Part shown: positions 17,743-24,667 of the stretch, in pieces
Layout: each line of letters starts with the position of its first letter
Numbering within the stretch: position 1 is the stretch's first letter
Assembly: GCF_019168305.1 (NCBI RefSeq)
Contig: NZ_JAHTBI010000048.1
Span: 1 to 38,316 of the forward strand
Reading direction: 5' to 3'
From: Pseudomonas aegrilactucae
Lineage (GTDB): Bacteria > Pseudomonadota > Gammaproteobacteria > Pseudomonadales > Pseudomonadaceae
Length of the DNA stretch: 38,316 nucleotides
The notes under the pieces: generated by a model
Databases searched by the model: none
Seen by the model: only the letters and a program-made list of their open reading frames with translations
Told to the model about the DNA's origin: nothing
Translations under genes and position numbers: made by a program

Positions 17743-18390
17743 ATGAACATCGCCGCTGTACGCGATCAGATTGCCCGTGCCCATCACCATGAAGCCGAAA
17801 CCGGCCAGCTAAAACAGCAACTTGCCTTGCAACTGCCGCATCTGCACCCCTCTATCCAACTGCCTGAAACCGATGCCCAGGAAGGGCTGGCGCGTTTCGT
17901 GGCGGCGTATATCGACCAGGTACCCGAGCTTCTGGAGGCGGCCAATGAGGTCGCACGTGAAGCGGGTATCGAGTCGCAGATCAAGCCGGTGCTGAAAATC
18001 GCCGAGCAGTATTTCCTGCAGCCGCCAGAGGTCATGAACGGCCATGTCGGCCTGGACTGTCTGCTGGATGAAGCCTACCTGGCGCATCGCCTGGTGGAAG
18101 AAGTGAATGACCTGTACATCAAGCATTTCAACCAGCCGCTGATCCCGCTGGATACCACGGTGGCCAACGTGATCGCGCACCAGTTGATCGGTGAAACCTT
18201 TGCCAACCAGCTGGATGAAGTGGTGCACCACTCGGTGGACGAGATGCTCAATGACCAGAGCTTTGCCCTGGAATCGGTGGAGGCGTATCGCGAGAAGCTG
18301 AGCAGCCCGGAAACGGGCGCTGCATGGAAGCGCTGGCCGTGCCTGTCGCGCCAGCTGGGGGTTGGGCTGGAGCTGGACCAGTCGGCCTGA
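17743..18390 (+). CDS. Conserved hypothetical protein divergent from coxB
   Basis: A 215-aa soluble protein with no signal peptide or membrane helix. I do not recognise a named family. It looks all-helical and acidic, with His/Glu-rich helices: ARAHHHEAETGQLKQQ near the start, LDEAYLAHRLVEEVND in the middle, and HQLIGETFANQLDEVVHHSV later. One ExxH (EVVH) and several ExxxH/HxxxE spacings could suit metal binding, but a full di-iron pattern is not visible. ATG 17743 has TTGGAG eight bases before it. The gene is divergent from coxB and convergent with the sulP gene across a REP pair. I recall a homologue beside coxB in P. aeruginosa. Function is unknown. Confidence 0.75.
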   Translation: MNIAAVRDQIARAHHHEAETGQLKQQLALQLPHLHPSIQLPETDAQEGLARFVAAYIDQVPELLEAANEVAREAGIESQIKPVLKIAEQYFLQPPEVMNGHVGLDCLLDEAYLAHRLVEEVNDLYIKHFNQPLIPLDTTVANVIAHQLIGETFANQLDEVVHHSVDEMLNDQSFALESVEAYREKLSSPETGAAWKRWPCLSRQLGVGLELDQSA

Positions 18391-18402
18391 TCCCGTAGCG
18401 CT

Positions 18403-18476
18403 GCCATCGCGGGCCAAGCCCGCTCCCACAGGTAACCGTATGCCTTGTGGGAGCGGGCTTGACCCGCGATGCCTTA
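18403..18476. repeat. Inverted REP pair, variant subtype
   Basis: Facing copies at 18403-18432 (CATCGCGGGCCAAGCCCGC, then TCCCACAGG) and 18444-18474 (TTGTGGGAGCGGGCTTGACCC onward). The core is CGGGCTTG instead of the CTGGCTTGCC core of the other pairs, so this is a second REP subtype. It lies between two convergent genes. Confidence 0.85.
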
Positions 18477-18481
18477 AAGGT

Positions 18482-20017
18482 TCAGGCGCCCAGACCTACT
18501 GCCGTACGCGCCCGCCCCTCGACCCGCCGCTTCAACCCGCGCGACTCGATCACCAGGCGCGAACCACTGCCCGCATTCGCCCGTCCCCAATCCTCCAGCA
18601 ACTCAAGGCATGAGTGATCGATGTAGCTGAGGTTGGCCAGCGGCACATGCAGCGTGGTACCCGCGGGTATGCCTTCCAGCACCCGCGTCAGCGCCGGTAC
18701 CTTGAGAAAGGTCGCCGCACCGCTCAGGCGCAATTCCAGATGGCCCGGCTCGTCCCGGCTGCTGACACTGATCTTCAACCGTGCCGCCTTCAGCGCAAGC
18801 TTCAGCAAGGTCAGCGCAAAGCCCAGCAGCACACCGGTCAGCAGGTCGGTGAAAATGATCGCCAATGCCGTCGCGGCATAGGTGAACATCGGCATCCGCC
18901 CATACCGGCCCAGCCCGCGAAACGCCTTGAAGTCGACCAGCTTGAAGCCGGTATACACCAGCACCCCGGCCAGGCTCGCCACCGGAATCTGCTGCAGCAG
19001 GCTGCTCAGCACCACCACGAAGGCCAGCAACCACACGCCATGCAGGATCGCCGACAGCCGCGTCTGCGCCCCGGCCTGCACGTTGGCCGAGCTGCGCACG
19101 ATCACACCGGTCATCGGCAACGCGCCGAGCAGGCCACACAGCATGTTGCCGATGCCTTGGGCCGACAGTTCACGGTCGAAGTCCGAGCGCTGGCCATTGT
19201 GCATGCGGTCTACCGCCGCCGCCGACAGCAGGGTTTCGGCACTGGCGATGAACGCCAGTGCGAATGCGGCCACCAGCAGGTGCGGGTTGGCCAGGTTGAG
19301 CAGGTCGGCCGGGCGTAGCCAGTCGATGGCCTCGGCCAGGTTGTCCGGTACCACCACGCGGTTCACCGGCAACGCCAGCCACAGGCTCAGCAGGGTCATC
19401 AAGGCGACACCCAGCAAGGCGCCCGGCACAAAGCGCAGCTTCTGCGGACGCAGCCGTTCCCAGGCCCACATGATCGCAATGGTACCCAGGCCCAATGCAC
19501 CGGCCTGCCAACCATTGCCGGCGCTTTCCAGCGGCAGCGCCTGCATCACGGTCTGCGGAAAGCCCATCAGGTTGGCCAGCCCCGACGGCTGCGGGCTGCT
19601 GTCGAACATCACATGCACCTGCGACAGCACGATCAGTACCCCGATACCGGCGAGCATGCCATACACCACCGCCGGCGCCGTGACGCGGAACCAGCAGCCC
19701 AGGCGCAAACGCCCGGCCACCAGTTGCAACAGGCCGGCCAGCAGCAGGATCGGCCCGAGCATGGCCACGCCATGCTGGCGCACCAGCTCGAACACCAGCA
19801 CCGCCAGGCCCGCCGCCGGGCCACTGACCTGCAAGGGCGAACCGGCGATGAAGCCCACCACCAGGCCACCGATGATACCGGTGATCAGGCCCTTGGCCGG
19901 CGGCATGCCCGAGGCGATCGCGATGCCCATGCACAGGGGCAGGGCCACCAGAAACACCACCACTGAAGCGAGCAGTTCACGCGGCAGGGCCGCTTTCAAT
20001 TGCGTCATGTTCACCAT
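18482..20017 (-). CDS. SulP-family anion transporter, probable bicarbonate carrier
   Basis: A 511-aa SulP (SLC26-like) transporter. Ten or more helices occupy residues 12-410, with family motifs VALPLCMGIAIASGMPPAKGL, GSPLQVSGPAAGLAV and LPMTGVIVRSSANVQAGAQT. A C-terminal STAS-like domain (about 420-500) contains LANLSYIDHSCLELLEDW. It lies 187 bases behind a beta-carbonic anhydrase in the same direction, a pairing seen in many bacteria, and this suggests bicarbonate rather than sulfate as substrate; that remains inference. ATG 20017 is preferred over ATG 20008 because AGGGAG is well placed only for the first. Confidence 0.88.
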   Translation of the reverse strand: MVNMTQLKAALPRELLASVVVFLVALPLCMGIAIASGMPPAKGLITGIIGGLVVGFIAGSPLQVSGPAAGLAVLVFELVRQHGVAMLGPILLLAGLLQLVAGRLRLGCWFRVTAPAVVYGMLAGIGVLIVLSQVHVMFDSSPQPSGLANLMGFPQTVMQALPLESAGNGWQAGALGLGTIAIMWAWERLRPQKLRFVPGALLGVALMTLLSLWLALPVNRVVVPDNLAEAIDWLRPADLLNLANPHLLVAAFALAFIASAETLLSAAAVDRMHNGQRSDFDRELSAQGIGNMLCGLLGALPMTGVIVRSSANVQAGAQTRLSAILHGVWLLAFVVVLSSLLQQIPVASLAGVLVYTGFKLVDFKAFRGLGRYGRMPMFTYAATALAIIFTDLLTGVLLGFALTLLKLALKAARLKISVSSRDEPGHLELRLSGAATFLKVPALTRVLEGIPAGTTLHVPLANLSYIDHSCLELLEDWGRANAGSGSRLVIESRGLKRRVEGRARTAVGLGA

Positions 20018-20153
20018 TACTCTCCCTAAGATCAGTCACGCCGGCGCCAATCCGATGGCCCCGTGCGCTGCAAATTGCTGTCAGGCGGGCAGCCGTCGGC
20101 CGCCAGCAGTCCGGCAAGGCATTCACGTAAATTCAGGACGGCCGACTACCTGA

Positions 20154-20173
20154 GCTGCACGCGAACGTGCAGC
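20154..20173 (-). other. Hairpin downstream of the carbonic anhydrase gene
   Basis: A perfect 8-bp stem, GCTGCACG-cgaa-CGTGCAGC, lies 31 bases beyond the carbonic anhydrase stop and ahead of the sulP gene. It lacks a T-tract on either strand, so it is more likely a transcript-end stabiliser or partial attenuator than a strong terminator. Confidence 0.5.
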
Positions 20174-20204
20174 CTTCAGTCACCCTGGCTAGAAGGACGT
20201 GTGG

Positions 20205-20924
20205 CTAGTAGCGCCCGCGCGGCGTGGCGCAAGGGATCGGCTGGCCGCTCTGCAACGGCAGGAAGCGGTCGCTCACTGCGTCGTAGGCCGTGATTTCGCT
20301 GGTTTCGATGTCGTAGATCCAGCCGTGGATGTACAACTGGCCGGCGGCCAGGCGCGAGGCCACCGAGGGGTGGGTGCGCAAGTGCTGCAGCTGGGCGATG
20401 ACGTTTTCCTTGGTCAGCACCTGCATGCTTTCATGCTCGGTGCCGCAATGGCAGTTGTCTTCGACCACAGTGCGCGCCACTTCGGCGTGACGCAGCCAGG
20501 CCTTGACCGTCGGCATCTTCTCCAGGCTCTGCGGGTTGAGCACGGCGCGCATGGCACCGCAGTCGGAGTGGCCGCAGACGATGATGTGCTGTACACCCAG
20601 GGCCATGACCGCGTACTCGATGGCCGTCGAAACGCCGCCGTTCATCTGCCCGTAGGGCGGTACCACGTTACCGACGTTGCGGGTCACGAACAGATCGCCC
20701 GGCGAGCTCTGGGTAATCAGCTCGGGCACAATGCGCGAGTCGGCACAGGTAATGAACATTGCCCGCGGCGTTTGCGCGGTAGCGAGTTTCTTGAACAGCT
20801 CTTCCTGCTGCGGGAATACTTCGTGATGGAAGTGCAAAAAGCCGTCGACGATATGCTTCAGTGCGGCATCGGCGCTTTCGGCTTGATCAGCCGGGCCGTT
20901 TTGAGAGGGGTCCTGGTCGTGCAT
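20205..20924 (-). CDS. Beta-class carbonic anhydrase
   Basis: Interconverts carbon dioxide and bicarbonate in the cytoplasm. The 239-aa protein shows the zinc ligands C60 (TCADSR), H119 and C122 (CGHSDC) with the D62-R64 dyad, all intact. The start MHDQDPSQNG at 20924 is taken because AGAGGATC precedes it; the frame is open further upstream but has no ribosome-binding site. The sulP transporter follows in the same direction. TAAAAT about 45 bases upstream could be the -10 element, but no good -35 is seen. Confidence 0.94.
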   Translation of the reverse strand: MHDQDPSQNGPADQAESADAALKHIVDGFLHFHHEVFPQQEELFKKLATAQTPRAMFITCADSRIVPELITQSSPGDLFVTRNVGNVVPPYGQMNGGVSTAIEYAVMALGVQHIIVCGHSDCGAMRAVLNPQSLEKMPTVKAWLRHAEVARTVVEDNCHCGTEHESMQVLTKENVIAQLQHLRTHPSVASRLAAGQLYIHGWIYDIETSEITAYDAVSDRFLPLQSGQPIPCATPRGRY

Positions 20925-21165
20925 TGATTGATCCTCTTTGACGGTTTCAAGGTAAGTCCATTTTACCGGTTTAAGATTCAGGCATTGCATGATCGTTGGA
21001 TGACGCGCGCCGTCCATTGATCACAGCCGGCTGCCTGATTTCTCACGCTACGCGGCGAAACTTAACTCAAACTGAATTCGGAGGCTCTAGAACGGGCGTT
21101 CCAGAAGTTTCAGGCGGGATAGAAATGGTATCAAAAAACCATTACTGGCCACTACCCATTATTTA
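20925..21165. promoter_or_regulatory. Spacer between the radical SAM and carbonic anhydrase genes
   Basis: 241 bases, AT-richer than the flanks. It holds the leader of the carbonic anhydrase gene and the 3' end of the radical SAM transcript. The palindrome TCTAGAACGGGCGTTCCAGA near 21088-21107 is an 8-bp stem with one mismatch. A second loose repeat, AATGG ... CCATT, lies around 21125-21144. Either may end the radical SAM transcript, but neither is a textbook terminator. Confidence 0.4.
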
Positions 21166-22224
21166 TCAGAGCAGCGAAAGCTGCCCGCCCGGTGGGCAAA
21201 ACGCGCTGCAATCCAGCGCATGACCTTCACGCTGGTTCAACCCCAGGCGGCGTACGGCCTTGGCGAAACGCTGCGCCAGCAGGTCGGCAAACACGCCCTC
21301 GCCGCGCATGCGTGCACCGAACCGGCTGTCGTACAGATCACCGCCACGGCTCTGGCGGATCAGGCTCAGCACATGGGTCGCCCGCTGCGGGTAATGGTCC
21401 TGCAGCCACTGCTCGAACAGGGGCGCCACCTCCAGCGGCAAGCGCAGCAGCATGTAGGCCGCGCTGAGTGCACCCGCCTCACTGGCGGCCTCGAGCAGAT
21501 GCTCCAGCTCGCTGTCGTTGATCATCGGGATCATCGGTGAGCACAGCACACCCACCGGCACACCGGCTTCGCGCATCACGCGGATGGCACGCAAGCGCGC
21601 CTTTGGCGCGGCGGCACGTGGCTCGAGGGTACGCTTGAGCTCGTCGTCCAGCGTGGTCAGGCTGATCATCACCGACACCAGCCGCTGCTGCGCCAGTTCC
21701 GCCAGCAGGTCGAGATCACGCAGGATCAACGAGCCCTTGGTGACGATGGTCACCGGGTGGCGGTAGCGCAACAGCACTTCGAGCAGGCGACGGGTCAGCA
21801 GTTGCTCGCGCTCGATGGGTTGGTAGGGGTCGGTATTGGAGCCCAGATTGATCGGCGCACACACATAGCCCTTTTTCGAGAGCTGCTGTTCCAGTACCGC
21901 CGCCGCATTGGTCTTGGCGATCAGCTTGGTCTCAAAATCGAGCCCGGGCGAGAGGTCCCAGTAGGCGTGACTGGGGCGTGCGTAGCAGTAGATACAGCCA
22001 TGCTCGCAGCCGCGGTAGGGGTTGATGGAACGGTCGAACGGCAGGTCGGGGGACGTATTGCGGGTGATGATGGTCTTGGCCGTCTCGATGCGCACCTCGG
22101 TACCCTGGGTGAGCGGCGCCTCCTGGTACCAGCCGTCGTCTTCGGCCACCGAGCGGCCGGGGGCAAAGCGGTTGTGCGGGTTGTGCGCGGTACCGCGACC
22201 GCGCACAGGCGCTGGAAAGGACAT
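21166..22224 (-). CDS. PA0069-family radical SAM protein
   Basis: A 352-aa radical S-adenosylmethionine enzyme related to the spore-photoproduct-lyase-like group. The iron-sulfur motif is CEHGCIYC (C73, C77, C80) in NPYRGCEHGCIYCYARPSH. Downstream are TKGSLILRDLDLL and VSVMISLTTLDDELKRTLEPRA, typical of the family. ATG 22224 (MSFPAPVRGRG) matches the family start, and AGGTGG lies just before it. A near-consensus LexA box sits 15 bases upstream, so DNA damage probably induces it. The substrate is unknown; a link to nucleic-acid damage is suggested by its relatives and its regulation, not shown. Confidence 0.9.
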   Translation of the reverse strand: MSFPAPVRGRGTAHNPHNRFAPGRSVAEDDGWYQEAPLTQGTEVRIETAKTIITRNTSPDLPFDRSINPYRGCEHGCIYCYARPSHAYWDLSPGLDFETKLIAKTNAAAVLEQQLSKKGYVCAPINLGSNTDPYQPIEREQLLTRRLLEVLLRYRHPVTIVTKGSLILRDLDLLAELAQQRLVSVMISLTTLDDELKRTLEPRAAAPKARLRAIRVMREAGVPVGVLCSPMIPMINDSELEHLLEAASEAGALSAAYMLLRLPLEVAPLFEQWLQDHYPQRATHVLSLIRQSRGGDLYDSRFGARMRGEGVFADLLAQRFAKAVRRLGLNQREGHALDCSAFCPPGGQLSLL

Positions 22225-22239
22225 GGCGTGCCACCTGTA

Positions 22240-22255
22240 CTGTTTTTTTATACAG
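22240..22255 (-). promoter_or_regulatory. LexA (SOS) box of the radical SAM gene
   Basis: CTGTTTTTTTATACAG fits CTGT-N8-ACAG exactly and is AT-rich inside, as LexA boxes are. The outer bases extend the dyad to GTACTGT ... ACAGTAC. Read on the minus strand it contains TATAAA, which can be the -10, so LexA binding would block transcription directly. The distance to the ATG leaves a leader of only about 16 bases. Confidence 0.8.
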
Positions 22256-22304
22256 TACCCGTTTCGCGACGCATGCTCCAGCGCCACTCGGCGCCTCGAG
22301 GTGG

Positions 22305-24323
22305 CTAGTGGCTCATGCCGTGCCACTGCAGAAATGGCAGGGGGCTTACATCGCGCCCGCGAAAGGCCCTGAAACCGGCCGTGATCGTGCGTCCGGCGCC
22401 GGGTGCCACGATGGCCTCGAGCAAGGCGCGACCGGTCTCGGGGTTGAGCACCCCCTCGCGTTCAAAGCGGGCAAACGCGTCGATCGCATAGACCCGCGAC
22501 CACAGGTAGCTGTAGTAGCCAGCCTCGTAGCCGCTGACCAGGTGATCGAAGGCCTGGGCCGGCCGCTCGAAGTCGCCCAGCGGCAAGGGCAGTACCGCAT
22601 CGAAGTGCTCGGCCACCTGCTGCTGGAGGCTGCGCGAGACATCCGGCTCGCCATGCAGGTGCAGGTCGAATCGCGCCCTCGCCAGGTCGCGGGCAAAGGT
22701 CAGCCCTTCCTGCAGCTTTTGCTGGTCGAGAAACGCCTGCACCGTCGAGCTTGGCAGTGCCTGACCCGTCTGGTAGTGGTGGGAGATGCCGGCCAGGTAC
22801 TGGGCTGACCAGCACCAGCGCTCCAGCAGTTCGCTGAAGAATTCGACCCCGTCCGGCCCCAGGGTGTCGATATCGGACAGCCGGTAATCGGTGGTGGCAA
22901 CCAGAAGCTGGTGCAGGCAATGACCGAACTCGTGGTACAGCTTGCGCAGGTCAAGATGGGTCAGCAGCGGTGGGACCACGCCGTCGCCGCGCTCGACCGC
23001 GCAGAACAGCGCCGCCACACCTTTGTGAAAGCCGCCCTCGGCGTCAACGTGGCGGTTCCACACACGCAGGCTCCAGGCATAGTCATCCTTGCCCGGACGG
23101 GTCACCACATCCATGTACAGGTAGCCCACCAGCGCATGGCCCTGCACCACCTCGAAACATCGCACATCCGCATGCCAGGCCTGCAGCGCGCTGGCCGGCG
23201 TGAGCTGCACCCCGAACAGGGTCTGCGCCAATTGCCTCATGGCTTGCAACACCTGCTCCAGCGGGAAATAGCCGCGCACTTCCTCGCTGGACAGCGCCAG
23301 CGGGTGGTGCTGCGCACGGCGCGCGTAGAAGGCGATATCCCAGGGCTGCAGGCCACCCAGCCGGGCCTGCTGATCAACCGCGTGCAGCCGCCTGATTTCC
23401 CCGGCACGCCAGGCAGCGCTGTGGATGGTCAGGTCCTGCAGAAACTGCGCGACCTGGGTGGTAGATTCAGCCGTCTTGGTCTGCAGGCTGAGTTCGGCGA
23501 AGCTGGCAAAACCCAGCAGTTGTGCCTGCTCATGGCGCAGTCTGCTCAGCGCCAGCAGCACGGGTCCGTTGTCCGGGCCCGCATCCAGATCCGAAGCCCG
23601 GCCATGGTAGGCCCGATACACGGTTTCACGCAGGCTACGGTCGCTGGCCTGCTGCAGGATGGCCAGGCACGGTGCCTCTTCGAGCGTCACCAGCCAGCCT
23701 TCAAGGCCTTGTGCCTGCGCCTTGCGCGCCATGGCGGCCTTGTCCAGTTCGTCCACCCCGAGCAGCCGCTGGGCGTCGGTGACCAACAGCGTCCAGGCGC
23801 CGGTAGCGTGCGCCAGGTTATCGACGAAGGCATTGCGTTGCTTGCTCAGGCTGACTTGCAGGTCCATCAGGCGGGCACGCTCGGTTTCGCCAAGCTCGGC
23901 ACCGCTGAGGCGAAACGCCTTGATCGACTGTTGCAGCGAAAGCGTGCGCTCGCGGCTGAAGTGGGCGGCGTGCGCGCTGTCGGCCAGACGTTGATAGAGC
24001 GCCAGCAACGTCACGTTCTGCAATTTCGCCTGGTGATAGGCCTGGCTCTTGATCCAGCACTCATCCACGGCGCTCTTCCAGGCCTCGCCGCGGGTGTACA
24101 GGGGCACGATCAGGCGCACGGCGTTGTTGAGGCGGGCGTCCAGCGCATCGACGGCCATCACCAGGTCGTCCCAGGTGGGCAGCACGCTCTGGCTCACGAT
24201 GAGCTCGGCGAGGGCATGATGGTTGTCAAGGATGATCTGGTCGATCGCCGCCGTCAGGTGTTCGAGACGGATGCTGGCGTAGGGAGGCGGGTCGAGGCGG
24301 GCGAGCAGGGGATTGGCGCTCAT
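22305..24323 (-). CDS. M3-family zinc oligopeptidase, diverged PrlC paralogue
   Basis: A 672-aa thimet-oligopeptidase-family (M3) peptidase. The zinc motif HEFGH is at residues 464-468 (LYHEFGHCLHQ), and the third ligand glutamate is in GVEFFSELLERW. Length and both ends match PrlC, and the N-terminus MSANPLLARLDPPPYASI parallels MSANNPLLQSYDLPPFSAI. Conserved stretches have nevertheless changed: the WSPVSHLNAV region is replaced by VRLIVPLYTR, and the GGAWMDG loop before the zinc site is lost. ATG 24323 has AAAGGA six bases before it. I expect an active peptidase with altered substrate range; a degenerate function cannot be excluded. Confidence 0.88.
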   Translation of the reverse strand: MSANPLLARLDPPPYASIRLEHLTAAIDQIILDNHHALAELIVSQSVLPTWDDLVMAVDALDARLNNAVRLIVPLYTRGEAWKSAVDECWIKSQAYHQAKLQNVTLLALYQRLADSAHAAHFSRERTLSLQQSIKAFRLSGAELGETERARLMDLQVSLSKQRNAFVDNLAHATGAWTLLVTDAQRLLGVDELDKAAMARKAQAQGLEGWLVTLEEAPCLAILQQASDRSLRETVYRAYHGRASDLDAGPDNGPVLLALSRLRHEQAQLLGFASFAELSLQTKTAESTTQVAQFLQDLTIHSAAWRAGEIRRLHAVDQQARLGGLQPWDIAFYARRAQHHPLALSSEEVRGYFPLEQVLQAMRQLAQTLFGVQLTPASALQAWHADVRCFEVVQGHALVGYLYMDVVTRPGKDDYAWSLRVWNRHVDAEGGFHKGVAALFCAVERGDGVVPPLLTHLDLRKLYHEFGHCLHQLLVATTDYRLSDIDTLGPDGVEFFSELLERWCWSAQYLAGISHHYQTGQALPSSTVQAFLDQQKLQEGLTFARDLARARFDLHLHGEPDVSRSLQQQVAEHFDAVLPLPLGDFERPAQAFDHLVSGYEAGYYSYLWSRVYAIDAFARFEREGVLNPETGRALLEAIVAPGAGRTITAGFRAFRGRDVSPLPFLQWHGMSH

Positions 24324-24335
24324 GGCAGTTCCTTT

Positions 24336-24359
24336 AGTGACGGGAAAGGTCCCGTCACT
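24336..24359 (-). other. Perfect 9-bp hairpin ahead of the M3 paralogue
   Basis: AGTGACGGG (24336-24344) pairs with CCCGTCACT (24351-24359) across a 6-base loop. On the minus strand it lies 50 bases after the zinc-ribbon gene and right next to the AAAGGA ribosome-binding site of the M3 paralogue. It may end the prlC transcript or control translation of the next gene. Confidence 0.55.
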
Positions 24360-24409
24360 TTCAAGGGTTGCCGGCGTGGCAGGGGCTAACTATGTAGGCC
24401 CTTTGCCTG

Positions 24410-24667
24410 CTAAGGCTTCTTCAGCTTGGGATTGGGGAAGAACTGCACCGTCTGTACCGCAGGCGGCGCCTTGACCTCGGCCTGGTTGACCCGCGTACCC
24501 AGCTCCTTGGGTACCGACAGCCCCTGCTCGTTGAGCGTGTCGGCAAACCCGCAGGCCACGCACTCGCGATGCGGCACGCTGTCCTCGCTCCACATCATCA
24601 GCTTGTCCGGCTCGCTGCACGCCGGGCAGACCGCCCCGGCGATAAAGCGCTTCTTGGTCTTGCTCAT
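24410..24667 (-). CDS. YheV-family putative zinc-ribbon protein
   Basis: A small cytoplasmic protein of 85 aa. It has two CxxC pairs forming a zinc ribbon, CPAC (C14, C17) and CVAC (C36, C39), followed by a basic Pro/Lys-rich tail (FFPNPKLKKP). Its ATG at 24667 overlaps the prlC stop by four bases, so it is translated with PrlC. The same prlC-yheV linkage is known in enterobacteria. The molecular role is unknown. Confidence 0.9.
   Translation of the reverse strand: MSKTKKRFIAGAVCPACSEPDKLMMWSEDSVPHRECVACGFADTLNEQGLSVPKELGTRVNQAEVKAPPAVQTVQFFPNPKLKKP

Noticed and set aside
20925..21017. N-terminal extension of the carbonic anhydrase
   Set aside because: The frame is open, but the extra residues do not look like the family and there is no ribosome-binding site; AGAGGATC supports 20924.
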